Assembly (NCBI GenBank): GCA_011365025.1
Contig: RDOF01000022.1
Span: forward strand, 1-53,178
DNA length: 53,178 nt
Source of the DNA: Candidatus Thorarchaeota archaeon
Lineage (GTDB): Archaea > Asgardarchaeota > Thorarchaeia > Thorarchaeales > Thorarchaeaceae
Direction: 5' to 3'
Within the stretch, counting starts at the first letter, position 1, and each line of letters opens with the position of its first letter. Below the pieces are notes generated by a model. It was not told where the DNA came from. It saw nothing but the letters and a program-made list of their open reading frames with translations, and did not search any database. The position numbers and the translations under genes are program-made. Below are positions 7,898 through 16,409 of the stretch, in pieces.

Positions 7898-8668
7898 CTA
7901 TGCTCGTAGACGATCAATCGCGTTTGATGTTGCTATGACTTCCTTTTCAATTGCCTCTATTAAGAGAGGGTCCTGTTCGCCGCTCTCCTCAGAGGCGTCT
8001 TTTTGCTCGGCCTTCTGTGCGCCGTGAAGATTGCCATCACAGGCAAGAATCGATGCTGCGTCAATGCCACGAGTTGATGCAAATACAAAGAGAAGAGAAC
8101 TCTCCATCTCTACGCATTTCACGTTCGCACGGGTCCACATATCGAGTGGGTTGTTCTGCGGATTGACGTAGTACACGTCACTAGTCCAGCAAATGCCCAT
8201 ATGCACTCTATCGGAAGGCAGAAGCCTTGAAACTTCATCATGAAGGGCAATTGACCATTTCGGGGATGCAACGGCAGGATACTCGATTGGAACGTAATTG
8301 AGCCCTGCACGATCATCTCGAACAGCAGCCGTGGGCACAACAACATCACCCGTCTTGACCTTGGGATCAATACCGCCGCAGGAACCGATTCGTATGAGGA
8401 CATCCATACCAAGGTTTGCTAGCTCTTCGATGCAGATATGGGTTGAAGGAGTGCCCATTCCGGTGCCCGAGATGGTCACTGGAACTCCACCCTGAGTATA
8501 TGCCTTGTAGGTCACAAGTCCCCGATACCGAACGACTTCCTCGCCATCCTTCATCTTTGAGGCAATCACCGGGACCCTATCCGGATTACCTGTGATGATA
8601 ACAACATCCTCAACATCACCTTCGCCAACTCTGAGATGAGGCTGAATCCTCCGCTTCACTGTATTCAC
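7898..8668 (-). CDS. Nucleoside phosphorylase (purine nucleoside/uridine phosphorylase family)
   Basis: Predicted enzyme that splits nucleosides with phosphate to give free base and ribose 1-phosphate, in nucleoside salvage. Family motifs are in order: VVIITGNPDRV at the start, SGTGMGTPSTHICIEEL, RIGSCGGIDPKVKTGD, and CVEMESSLLFVFAS, whose EME residues contact the ribose. Length of 256 residues fits the hexameric PNP/UDP family. An acidic insertion (QKAEQKDASEESGEQD) near the end replaces the usual short loop. Whether purine or uridine is preferred cannot be read with confidence. It is the first gene of the minus-strand cluster running to the WD40 gene. Confidence 0.9.
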   Translation of the reverse strand: MNTVKRRIQPHLRVGEGDVEDVVIITGNPDRVPVIASKMKDGEEVVRYRGLVTYKAYTQGGVPVTISGTGMGTPSTHICIEELANLGMDVLIRIGSCGGIDPKVKTGDVVVPTAAVRDDRAGLNYVPIEYPAVASPKWSIALHDEVSRLLPSDRVHMGICWTSDVYYVNPQNNPLDMWTRANVKCVEMESSLLFVFASTRGIDAASILACDGNLHGAQKAEQKDASEESGEQDPLLIEAIEKEVIATSNAIDRLRA

Positions 8669-8731
8669 CTAGTCGTCACTAGGAATACAATACCTGCTTT
8701 TCACTGTTGGGCTTGAGCAAATTTCCAACAT

Positions 8732-8920
8732 TCAGTTGCCGTGGATGCGACTAATAACACAGTCTACACAGACCCAGCTATCATTGATTCTGTATACCCT
8801 TCCAGAGCGGGGGATGTGGCTCCCGCAGTGTGAACAGCTTCCGACTTTGTTCTCAAAGTTCTCTCCCAAAAACACGATTAGTAGGGAGAGCAAGCTTGAA
8901 CGTGGACGAACTACCTGCAA
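8732..8920 (-). CDS. Small zinc-ribbon protein
   Basis: A 62-residue frame whose C-terminal half has two knuckles, CSHCGS and CVDC, 21 residues apart, a four-cysteine zinc ribbon. The start is a TTG preceded by AAGGTGA with 7 bases between, which supports it; a GTG at 8875 would give a 47-residue form that keeps the ribbon. The N-terminal part is basic and then hydrophobic (SSLLSLLIVFLGE). No function is assigned; such ribbons often bind RNA, DNA or protein. It could be cotranscribed with the nucleoside phosphorylase gene about 60 bases downstream. Confidence 0.55.
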   Translation of the reverse strand: MQVVRPRSSLLSLLIVFLGENFENKVGSCSHCGSHIPRSGRVYRINDSWVCVDCVISRIHGN

Positions 8921-9073
8921 GTAATAGTCACCTTCTCAAAGTTATGGCTGTGTTTTGCCTTATTAGAACCTACAAACTTGCACGAGGACATAGGAGAATT
9001 CGAAAGGGATTGAACAGCAATATACACATATTTGATTCAGTGTGTCTGCAACATCAAAAGTGGTGCATATTCA

Positions 9074-9457
9074 ATGAGTGAAGTAGGCTTCAGATACTAC
9101 TGCTACCGCTGTGGCGGAAAGAATGAACTTAAACTACCATGTCCAAGAGCGCCCGAATTCCATCATGCTGAGCTGAGATGCAGCCACTGCAACGATGAAA
9201 CGCGCGTCATGTTGAGTCAGTGCCCAAATCCTGAATGCAGTGGCAGCTTTGTCTACTGGATTAACGATTTGTCAATTCCGGGCTTGGTTAGCAATTTCGC
9301 AAAGTACATGACAACGAATATGCAGGCAATGATTGACCGAGCTGCTCAACAAGGCGCAAGGATTAGTATTGATACCGTTGACAAGTTTACGATTCCTGCT
9401 GCATGTCCCTGTGGCAACAAATTCAATGTTGAGATCCCCATTCCTGATCTTGACTAG
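9074..9457 (+). CDS. Zinc-ribbon protein of unknown function
   Basis: A 127-residue protein with several cysteine pairs: CYRCGG near the N-terminus, LRCSHCND, SQCPNPECSG and near the end AACPCGN, enough for two or three zinc ribbons around a helical middle (IPGLVSNFAKYMTTNMQAM). ATG 9074 is chosen because the codons before it are Cys-rich without pattern. A TATA-like ATATACACATATTT lies at about 9021-9034, giving a short leader. It faces the acetyltransferase gene tail to tail. Possibly a nucleic-acid or protein adaptor; function unknown. Confidence 0.75.
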   Translation: MSEVGFRYYCYRCGGKNELKLPCPRAPEFHHAELRCSHCNDETRVMLSQCPNPECSGSFVYWINDLSIPGLVSNFAKYMTTNMQAMIDRAAQQGARISIDTVDKFTIPAACPCGNKFNVEIPIPDLD

Positions 9458-9489
9458 GTAGAAGTACAGATAGAATCTCGAAAACTCTA

Positions 9490-10848
9490 CTACACGAAGT
9501 AGTAGAAGATCCAGCTCTCCTGTTTCGGGAAGAGTGTGCCAAGAAGAGAACGGAGAGGACCATCAACAATGAAATCCGTGTTGTAATAGTCCAGTTCTCC
9601 CAAATTGTACTCCCCAAGCATAAGTCGAACGAAGTCTTGAGGGGGCATTCTGACACCAAAATACTCGTTCTCTATGGGTTTGCCGGCGTCCATTACTTCT
9701 ACAATCTTTCCTTTCGCTATTTGGAGTATGTAGTAGCTATGGTAGATGTTCAAAGCCAAATCAAAAGTAAGTCCTTCAAAGACAGTGTTCCGGAGCCTGC
9801 GTTCCAAAATCGGCCCTATCCTCTTCAGGAATTGAAGTATGTTTGGAATGCGAATTTGGAATTTCCACCCTCGTGTCATGGTGCCGCCGAGATCTAATGC
9901 CATCTTTGATAGATGGCAAGCACTTGTACCGGGGAAAATAATTCGAGTCAGGCCGGAGTCCTCACATTTCTGTCCGAGAAATTCCAGAACTCGTCTAATA
10001 GCACCGACTGTCCTAATACTGCTCTCCATCACATCAAGGAAGTTGTGGAAACGGTCCTTAGGGTTGCTTCGAATCGAGGTTCGGAAATATCCCTCAATCT
10101 CTCCATCCCGTTCCACAACGAATGTTTCAAACTTGCGCGTCCAAACAAGATGGTTTGCTTCTTGAAGCTCCCAAAGGGATTCATCCCTTCGCGCCGTAAC
10201 CAACAGCCGCTTACACAAATTGTGGTACAACTGCATGATACTGGATAAGTCCTGAGGAATAGCCGGACGAACAACAATATTCTCAGAGGAAGGAAGTGCC
10301 TTAGGATTCATCCGGTGTATTTCTCTTGCATCCAGCATGACAGCTCTTGTTAAGGGTAAGACAAAATCATAACCAAACTGTCGGTAGAAGTAGGGTATGC
10401 CCATAATAGTAGAGAGGTGGTAGTTGCCTTTGTACAGCTGCCTCTCGAAATGCTTCAGATATAATGCCCTGAAAAGGCCTTGATTCCGATAGTCGCTATG
10501 AGTTCCAACATATCCGAGTTCAAGGTTCTTTAATGCGATTCCATCGTAGTCCCACACACTTGGTATCGCATTGAGTGAGGATACAATGATTCCTTTGTCC
10601 ATGTCACGGATGTAGAAATGCTGTTCCTTCTCAAGATTGGGATATTCATCAATGAGACGTCGGAGAGCAAGAGCGTCATCTTCACCATGGATAGCCTCAT
10701 TGAACTTGATTATCTCTTCCATTTCTTCATCGGTTTGGACAACACCGTATTCGAATCCATCAGGAAGCTCTTGAGGTTGAGAATTTTTCATTGAGAATTC
10801 GCCATCAGACACGGATGTGTGTGCCTTGTTAATCTTAATGGACAACAT
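9490..10848 (-). CDS. Eis-like GNAT acetyltransferase with SCP2-like C-terminal domain
   Basis: Predicted multi-domain N-acetyltransferase related to the Eis/YkyA group. The first domain (about 30-190) has the GNAT core with LELGYVGTHSDYRNQGLFRALYLKHF, the acetyl-CoA loop, and STIMGIPYFYRQFGYDF just after it. A second GNAT-like region follows (about 195-340), and the last 100 residues, strand-rich and ending DYYNTDFIVDGPLRSLLGTLFP, resemble the sterol-carrier-like domain that supplies the C-terminal carboxylate in Eis. Here the protein ends in SWIFYYFV. The first ATG overlaps the preceding glycosylase gene by 14 bases; ATG 10791 would start just before the fold. Substrate unknown. Confidence 0.82.
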   Translation of the reverse strand: MLSIKINKAHTSVSDGEFSMKNSQPQELPDGFEYGVVQTDEEMEEIIKFNEAIHGEDDALALRRLIDEYPNLEKEQHFYIRDMDKGIIVSSLNAIPSVWDYDGIALKNLELGYVGTHSDYRNQGLFRALYLKHFERQLYKGNYHLSTIMGIPYFYRQFGYDFVLPLTRAVMLDAREIHRMNPKALPSSENIVVRPAIPQDLSSIMQLYHNLCKRLLVTARRDESLWELQEANHLVWTRKFETFVVERDGEIEGYFRTSIRSNPKDRFHNFLDVMESSIRTVGAIRRVLEFLGQKCEDSGLTRIIFPGTSACHLSKMALDLGGTMTRGWKFQIRIPNILQFLKRIGPILERRLRNTVFEGLTFDLALNIYHSYYILQIAKGKIVEVMDAGKPIENEYFGVRMPPQDFVRLMLGEYNLGELDYYNTDFIVDGPLRSLLGTLFPKQESWIFYYFV

Positions 10849-11518
10849 GTGTTTTGGAATAATAGCAAAATCTTCTCAGCGGACAGAGAGTGCATCGAGG
10901 TGCCTTCCGAAGACAAACCGTGGCTACGAGATCGATAATTCCCCAATACAACGTCTTTTCATGCCTTGGACTGCCAAGCTGTTGCATAATCTCCCAAGCG
11001 CGTTCATCTTCTGAGTTTCTTAGGTCAAAATTGAATACACGTCTGAGAAGATGGACTATGTTACCATCTACCATTGGAACGGCCTCGCCAAAGGCAAAGT
11101 TCGCAATAGCTGCAGCCAGGTATCTTCCAATTCCGGGAAGGCTTGACAGGGCGTCCATGGATGATGGGATGCTACCGCCATAGTCCCGTGTTATTATTTG
11201 AGCAGCTTGACGAAGATGACGAGCACGAACCTTCTGAAGACCTAATGATTCAATATACTTCTCAATTGTTGAGGGACGCGCCGCGGCCAGGGATTCGATT
11301 GATTCAAAACGCTTGACGAAAGAGGGGAAAACGCGCAATACAGCGGGTGCTGTGGTTCGCCTCAGTAAAGCTTCAGCAATAAGGACATGATAGGGATTCA
11401 TTGTGTCCCGCCAGGGGAAATTGCGACCGGTAGATGCAAACCAGTCAATAACTGCATCTCTTATTCTTGCCATACTGCCAACGGTGGGGAAGCCATCGCC
11501 CATTTCCATATCACTCAT
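10835..11518 (-). CDS. G/T(U) mismatch DNA glycosylase, MIG type (MutY/EndoIII superfamily)
   Basis: Predicted helix-hairpin-helix DNA glycosylase that removes thymine or uracil opposite guanine. Seen: FPWRDTMNPYHVLIAE, LLRRTTA as in the Methanothermobacter MIG enzyme, the hairpin LPGIGRYLAAAI with Tyr where endonuclease III has its catalytic Lys, MVDGNI with the conserved Asp, and a C-terminal C-x6-C-x2-C-x5-C iron-sulfur cluster site. The Tyr points to MIG rather than EndoIII; classic MutY has Ser there, and the C-terminal MutT-like domain of MutY is missing. At 227 residues it is the MIG size. It overlaps the upstream flavoprotein gene by 8 bases and the downstream acetyltransferase by 14, so the three are probably cotranscribed. 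Confidence 0.85.
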   Translation of the reverse strand: MSDMEMGDGFPTVGSMARIRDAVIDWFASTGRNFPWRDTMNPYHVLIAEALLRRTTAPAVLRVFPSFVKRFESIESLAAARPSTIEKYIESLGLQKVRARHLRQAAQIITRDYGGSIPSSMDALSSLPGIGRYLAAAIANFAFGEAVPMVDGNIVHLLRRVFNFDLRNSEDERAWEIMQQLGSPRHEKTLYWGIIDLVATVCLRKAPRCTLCPLRRFCYYSKTHVVH

Positions 11519-12053
11519 TCAACATAGAGCTGATTTTCTCTGCGATTTGCTCAAGAGAGGATACGACTGTGATTCCCTCCATCTTCCGAAGTCGCTCGAC
11601 ATTCTCGATGTCGACGCGTCGAGTCCGAAGCTTTATCCTCCTACCATCGGGGATTATTGTTTCAATTTCCCCAGGCTCTTGATCGACAGGAAGCAGAATA
11701 ACTGGGGTCGAACCTTTGCAGCACTGTGCTACAGCATTTGTAAGAAGGGAGTCCTCAATTCCATGGGCAATCTTAGCTGTCGAGTTGGCTGTTAATGGAG
11801 CAACGACAAGAAGGTCCCACTTTCCCATTTGAAGTGGTCCTGCAATGAATGGCACATTAGCATCTGCCTCAGTCTTTACCTTGAATTGCTCATTAAGTAG
11901 CCCCCAAAGCTTGTACCAATTCAGTACTTGGCGCCCAGCTTTTGACACGAAGATGTCGAATTGGATGTTGTGCCTTTCCTTCATCTGTGTCATCAATTCC
12001 ACAGTTTCGTCGATTAGATCGCCACTACCGGTTATTCCCCAGGCAACTTTCAT
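11511..12053 (-). CDS. Archaeoflavoprotein (AfpA/dihydromethanopterin-reductase-like flavoprotein)
   Basis: A 180-residue flavoprotein of the phosphopantothenoylcysteine-decarboxylase-like fold. The start MKVAWGITGSGD is typical of archaeal AfpA/MJ0208-type proteins, which bind FMN and pass electrons from ferredoxin; a related branch (DmrX/DmrB) reduces dihydromethanopterin. Further support: DIFVSKAGRQVLNWYKLW, VVAPLTANSTAKIAHGIEDSLLTNAV and PVILLPVDQEPGE. The start was moved to ATG 12053 because the extra upstream codons do not belong to the family. Its end overlaps the mismatch glycosylase start. Physiological partner unknown. Confidence 0.83.
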   Translation of the reverse strand: MKVAWGITGSGDLIDETVELMTQMKERHNIQFDIFVSKAGRQVLNWYKLWGLLNEQFKVKTEADANVPFIAGPLQMGKWDLLVVAPLTANSTAKIAHGIEDSLLTNAVAQCCKGSTPVILLPVDQEPGEIETIIPDGRRIKLRTRRVDIENVERLRKMEGITVVSSLEQIAEKISSMLNE

Positions 12054-12124
12054 TTGCATCAATGTGCCATAGAGGCGAATACAGAAATATAGATTCCCGT
12101 ATTTCAATTTGGGAAGTGTGAACC

Positions 12125-13117
12125 ATGTATCGGGCCAGTATCGGCGTTACAACGAATATGAAACCAAGTGCCACTAGCTGGATTGCTGCCAACGCCGATA
12201 GGTTGGGGCTTGATAGCATCTGGGTAGGAGAAGATATTGAGCTGGGGCAGGATGTGACTGTGCTCTCTGCTGCCTTAATTTCGCATACAACCAGACCCCG
12301 AATTGGCACTGCCATTATTCCGATTACGGTCTATCCTGTACAAAGAATAGCTCGAATGGCTGCCACGTTACATGAAACAGGACGAGGCCGCTTTGTTCTT
12401 GGAATAGGGATAGGAGGAATGCAGGACCTCAAACAACTTGGAATTCGCATTCAGAAGCCAGTGACCGAATTAAGAGAAACAATGTCGGTTCTTAGAGCGC
12501 TGTGGGCAGGAGAGTCTGTTACGACCGAAACCGAATTGATGAGCCTTAAACAGTATGAATTGAGAATAAGCAATCCTGTCCATATGAAGATCTTTCTCGG
12601 AGTTAGAGGCCCCCAGATGCTTAGGCTTTCAGGTGAATTGGCTGATGGGGTTGTCCTTTCAGGACCTATTGACTATCTGAAACATGCAGTCGAACTCGTT
12701 GACAGAGCTGCGGTAGCTGCAGGGAGAAGACCATCAGATGTGGAGAAAGTCGCGTGGTTGCCAACCATTCCAACCTTCAAGGGAGGGAAGGAGGACTTAG
12801 CAAAGAAGGTGGTGTCTATCGTTGTTGCGGATACACCGCCGGCAGTCCTCGATTTGTTGAATATTGACAGAGACCGAGTTGAGAGGCTTAAGAAAGCTGT
12901 AGCAGAGAGCGGACCTGATTCTGGCATACCGCTTGTGAACCAGGAGCTGCTGGAAATGTTTTCAATAACAGGCAGCAAAGCCCATATGGTGGATAGATTT
13001 GAGGAGTTGAATAGCCTAGGATTGACAGAGGTTGTGCTTGGACCGCCCTTCTCAGGAAAATGGCGAGAAGCTGTAGAGGAGATTTTTCAGGAAATCCAAA
13101 GCAGAAGAAGTCAGTAG
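12125..13117 (+). CDS. LLM-class oxidoreductase, F420-dependent Mer-like
   Basis: Predicted TIM-barrel enzyme of the luciferase-like group using F420 or flavin. Motifs: the GLDSIWVGEDIEL start, TAIIPITVYPVQRIARMAATL, and GRFVLGIGIGG followed by a helix, as in methylenetetrahydromethanopterin reductase. The length of 330 residues matches Mer and F420-dependent dehydrogenases. Whether it is true Mer or another F420 oxidoreductase cannot be decided by eye. It is divergent from the archaeoflavoprotein gene (71-base gap), which suggests a shared redox role (inference). Confidence 0.85.
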   Translation: MYRASIGVTTNMKPSATSWIAANADRLGLDSIWVGEDIELGQDVTVLSAALISHTTRPRIGTAIIPITVYPVQRIARMAATLHETGRGRFVLGIGIGGMQDLKQLGIRIQKPVTELRETMSVLRALWAGESVTTETELMSLKQYELRISNPVHMKIFLGVRGPQMLRLSGELADGVVLSGPIDYLKHAVELVDRAAVAAGRRPSDVEKVAWLPTIPTFKGGKEDLAKKVVSIVVADTPPAVLDLLNIDRDRVERLKKAVAESGPDSGIPLVNQELLEMFSITGSKAHMVDRFEELNSLGLTEVVLGPPFSGKWREAVEEIFQEIQSRRSQ

Positions 13118-13140
13118 AATTTCGGAAGGCCAAGCATATT

Positions 13141-14604
13141 CTATAGTAAGTAGCTTGTCAAGTCTAGTGATGTAGAATCGACGGTCCAACCATGCTTTGC
13201 GAATTTCCAGTTTCTGATTAATTCAAACTCTGTCCGAGAACCCTTTGGGAGTAGGGTCATTATTGGCTGAACAGACTTCACTCCGGGTTTTCCGACAAGA
13301 GACCGATAGAGCTGATAGTACTCGACTTGATGGTTGCTAGGGACATGAGCCCATACTATGATGCCCTTTTGTGACAAGTAGTAGTATGAAGATGGTAGGT
13401 ACTTGGTAGATGCCAGAATACGCTGTCTCCAATCATCATCACAGACTATCTCAAAACAGAGATTCGTGGAAAGACCGATGAAGCTTAACGCAATGAATGG
13501 TAAAAGCATGTTGCGGGCATTTAATTTCCTGAGAGAATTGGCTATCTCTTTTGCTTCCAAATCCCATCCCCGCGCCCTCAACCTACTGCTGAGAACACGA
13601 GGGGGTTGCCTTGCACCCACCCTATGCTCAATAAGCACCAAGAAGTCCTCCATTACAAGCCCACGTCGAGGACCCTCACAAGGAAGCAATCGATGATTGT
13701 TGCCATCATCTAGTTCTGTATCAGCATCAAGGACACTACCAATTCCTTCTGGATACTCCCACTGTCTTCCATCAAAGAGCGAAAATGCCATGTTATTGCC
13801 TACGGCAACTTGCCTATGGAGATTGGAGTATTCAAAAAGAACTGAGGAAATATCCTCGATGTGCTTCCGGAATGCATTGTAATTGCTAGGGGGACCAGGA
13901 ACCATGAAGGAAATGTAACCAAGGTCGGTCATTGAGGTTTTGAGTATGTTCTTTGTGAAAGGGTAAATGGAAATTCCATCCTCTACATCATCCCATTCTA
14001 TTCCTTCAGCCAGCGAAAAAAAGAGAATGAAGGGCTGAATGCCAAAGGCAGTGGCATCCATATGCGAACTGAAGCGAAGTCTATTGCGATTTTCCAACCG
14101 CTCAATTGCTCTTGCAACTGTCCGCGGATTCAGTTGGAGTTTGTCACCAATGCCAACAAGTGATTCCAACGCCCTATCGGCTAGAACACGCAAGACAGCC
14201 AAATCAGATTCTGAAACAGGTGCATCTTGCGCCAAGAATGAGAAATTGAATGCTGATCGAATAGCATCTCTTGTTATCAGATTTAGTCTCTTGAGTGTCT
14301 GAAGATTTGCAATAATTTTGTTGACGGTTTCCTCATTAATTGGAAGCAATGTTGGGTCAGTAGGAGTCCTAATGAATTCGGGATTTTTCCGGAGCACTTC
14401 TACAGCATTCAGCGCATCATCAAGGGATAAGGAGGCCGAGAAGAGACCCAGATATACTCGCAAACAATCGATGTAGAACCTGACGATTGGATCTTCAGCA
14501 TGCGGGATATCCTCATCATAAGGAGTGGCAAAATCCAATGGTCCACTCTCAAGGGAACTTGGTCTCTTTGATATATCATCTGCTCTACTCTGAGCTTTCT
14601 TCAA
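13141..14604 (-). CDS. Large HTH regulator of an FDG-W paralogue family, copy A
   Basis: A 487-residue putative transcription regulator. A winged-helix region at about 130-190 (ADRALESLVGIGDKLQLN, RTVARAIERLENRNRLRF) resembles Lrp/AsnC- or IclR-like DNA-binding domains. It is followed by a strand-rich domain containing SLFDGRQWEYPEG, then a second helical, HTH-like region (VLSSRLRARGWDLEAKEIAN) and a final alpha-beta domain. The neighbour at 14627 has the same order and an equivalent GLFDGGHWDFDVG, so the two are paralogues. TTG start with GAAGAAGG before it; only 22 bases separate it from the neighbour's stop, so they share an operon. Ligand and targets unknown. Confidence 0.65.
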   Translation of the reverse strand: MKKAQSRADDISKRPSSLESGPLDFATPYDEDIPHAEDPIVRFYIDCLRVYLGLFSASLSLDDALNAVEVLRKNPEFIRTPTDPTLLPINEETVNKIIANLQTLKRLNLITRDAIRSAFNFSFLAQDAPVSESDLAVLRVLADRALESLVGIGDKLQLNPRTVARAIERLENRNRLRFSSHMDATAFGIQPFILFFSLAEGIEWDDVEDGISIYPFTKNILKTSMTDLGYISFMVPGPPSNYNAFRKHIEDISSVLFEYSNLHRQVAVGNNMAFSLFDGRQWEYPEGIGSVLDADTELDDGNNHRLLPCEGPRRGLVMEDFLVLIEHRVGARQPPRVLSSRLRARGWDLEAKEIANSLRKLNARNMLLPFIALSFIGLSTNLCFEIVCDDDWRQRILASTKYLPSSYYYLSQKGIIVWAHVPSNHQVEYYQLYRSLVGKPGVKSVQPIMTLLPKGSRTEFELIRNWKFAKHGWTVDSTSLDLTSYLL

Positions 14605-14626
14605 CCTTCTTCAACGCCAGGAACTA

Positions 14627-15868
14627 CTAATCATCACTACCTGAGATATTACTTGAAGCCATGTATTGCACCAAATTCTCAAGTGGGTTCCATATTTGAG
14701 AATCATCTGCTATAAATGTACACATCTCAATGGAAGATGTTGAGAGTGGGGAAAGCGCTTGGGAAAGATTGAACCACTCAACTGATGCTGGAAGCTCTAG
14801 AATCAGGACTGCTATTCCGGGTGCATGTATCGCCCTGGCCTTGGGGAGGGTACTGGCCTGTGCAAGCAGAAGCTTGGAAACTTCTGAGCTCGCGGACGGT
14901 TCGTTCAGGCTCACAACTGCTGTCTTTGTAAGCCCAATCTTCTCTATCTGAACATACGGAATTGCCTTTCTTCTCATGCTATTCAGTCGCCGTCTGAGCG
15001 TTCTCTCGGAGGGAGACTCGATTCCCAAACGGCTGTAGCATTTGGAGAGATCGATTGATGTCGCATGGTAGTTGTTATTCAGTTCGGATGCAACGACGAG
15101 AGATTCAAAATCAAGCTTGCCTTGATTGCTCTGCTCAACCGTATGAGCTACTGGGATAACGTCTGCATATCCTCTTGCCATATCAATAGTTGCTCCGAAC
15201 CGAAAGCCCACATCAAAGTCCCAATGTCCGCCATCGAATAGCCCAAGATTCATGTGATGCGAGATATGCGATGCGGGCTTGTAGACAAGTGAGAGATTAT
15301 ATGGTCGCTTCTCAAAACGTGCGAGTTGACTGATGAACCAATCTGCTCGACGGCCTATTGGGAGTTTAGCCTCGAAATAAACACGGCGGTCCATAGATGA
15401 AGAAATTGCAGATTCAATGACTATTGATGTGAGTGGATTTGAGTGTAGCCACCTTGAAAACTTCGTTAGGACATCTGAGCCTTCTTCTGCCTTTGCCCAG
15501 CCAATTAGCATGTTCATCCCAAGAGCCCCATAATCAAAGCTGCTTCTTATCCGCAGGCTGCGAGTTGCCTCAAGTTTATCCCATAGCTGGGTCACGGCGG
15601 ATCTTGTGACGCCCAGATCCTTGGCCAAGGTTGCTCTGCGCAGTTTCGGTGATATGGCAATCCTTCTAAGAAGTTTCAATTCACCAAATCCAAGCCGTTC
15701 CAAGTAGGTCTTCTCCGCAATTTGATTGGCCAATTGTTTAGATGCGTAAGTTCCTACTGTCCTATTTATCTGCCGGTGTTTCTTAGTCTTGGAACCGATT
15801 TCTGGAAAACGCGAGAGAGAGGCAATTAGCAATGCCTGCGTGGTGGAGGCCAGACTCGACCCTTTCAT
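14627..15868 (-). CDS. Large HTH regulator of an FDG-W paralogue family, copy B
   Basis: About 413 residues. The N-terminal winged helix is clear: ELKLLRRIAISPKLRRATL, AKDLGVTRSAVTQLWDKL, then a wing (RSLRIRSSFDYGALG). A ligand-domain-like region carries GLFDGGHWDFDVGF; a second HTH-like region (TSIDLSKCYSRLGIE, SERTLRRRLNSM) and a C-terminal alpha-beta domain follow. The frame is open upstream to a TTG at 16045, but those 59 codons look non-coding, so ATG 15868 is preferred; no strong ribosome site settles it. It lies upstream of copy A in one operon and divergent from a group of small reading frames. Confidence 0.65.
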   Translation of the reverse strand: MKGSSLASTTQALLIASLSRFPEIGSKTKKHRQINRTVGTYASKQLANQIAEKTYLERLGFGELKLLRRIAISPKLRRATLAKDLGVTRSAVTQLWDKLEATRSLRIRSSFDYGALGMNMLIGWAKAEEGSDVLTKFSRWLHSNPLTSIVIESAISSSMDRRVYFEAKLPIGRRADWFISQLARFEKRPYNLSLVYKPASHISHHMNLGLFDGGHWDFDVGFRFGATIDMARGYADVIPVAHTVEQSNQGKLDFESLVVASELNNNYHATSIDLSKCYSRLGIESPSERTLRRRLNSMRRKAIPYVQIEKIGLTKTAVVSLNEPSASSEVSKLLLAQASTLPKARAIHAPGIAVLILELPASVEWFNLSQALSPLSTSSIEMCTFIADDSQIWNPLENLVQYMASSNISGSDD

Positions 15869-16038
15869 ATGCGGGATTGGCCTAGAATTGCTTGTCAGTA
15901 CATTGCAGGCGATGTTCGGAATCAAGGATGAATATCCAGATACGTATGTGGGTAATAGGTTGACCGAAGGTAACTTATGCCAGAAATGTCCATTCCTTGG
16001 TTGTGAGCATCGCTCAATGATGCCATACCGAGCGCAAG

Positions 16039-16197
16039 ATGACAAAGGAGGTGAAAGCGATTAACACAGAGAAGATTAGAAGCCTCTATGAGAACATGAC
16101 AGAGAACCGTGTTGCCCTAGAGCTGCTATCAATCGGAGTTGTTCGTGGCATATCGACCGTTGTACAGCCACCATGCGAAGATCCACTTCCATACTGA
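16039..16197 (+). CDS. Small 52-residue ORF ending in a Pro-rich Cys tail
   Basis: An ATG frame of 52 codons beginning MTKEVKAINTEKIRSLYEN and ending VQPPCEDPLPY. The first two thirds look like an amphipathic helix, the tail is proline-rich with one cysteine. Codon use looks normal. A strong AAAGGAGGTG lies inside the frame, 3-12 bases after the ATG, so translation may instead begin later, for example at the ATG at codon 20. It reads away from regulator copy B. No family recognised. Confidence 0.4.
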   Translation: MTKEVKAINTEKIRSLYENMTENRVALELLSIGVVRGISTVVQPPCEDPLPY

Positions 16198-16409
16198 CCT
16201 ATTTACTGCCTGCAGGAGATAGTGGATTCTAGGTAAGCATGTATGGCTGTATGAGTTGGTTAGCCTCGATGTCATCGTGTCATCGGTAAAGTCTGACTAA
16301 ATCAGAGAGAGAATAAAACCACAGAGAGAGAATAGAAATGAACCCAATAAACCCAGAAATTCCGGAACCATGGTAAAAGAAAGAATCCTATCTAATAGGA
16401 GGAAAAGAA
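16198..16409 (+). other. Gap with micro-ORFs and candidate operator, upstream of the 82-residue gene
   Basis: About 210 bases. It holds two very short frames: MYGCMSWLASMSSCHR (16 codons from 16239) and MNPINPEIPEPW (12 codons, 16338-16376). It also contains CTGA-CTAAA-TCAG (about 16293-16305), the paired 13-base repeat listed separately, and AGGAGG at 16397-16402, seven bases before the next start. No RNA gene was recognised. Confidence 0.4.
16303..16334 (+). repeat. Direct repeat CAGAGAGAGAATA, two copies 19 bases apart
   Basis: Two exact 13-base copies at 16303-16315 and 16322-16334. A 19-base period is close to two helical turns, so both would face the same side of DNA, as for a dimeric regulator. 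The second copy ends three bases before the 12-codon ATG frame. The two adjacent HTH regulators are candidate binders (inference). Confidence 0.5.

Noticed and set aside
15869..16045. 59 extra codons in front of regulator copy B
   Set aside because: TTG start, Cys/Trp-rich random-looking sequence, and they would overlap the region of the divergent small frame.
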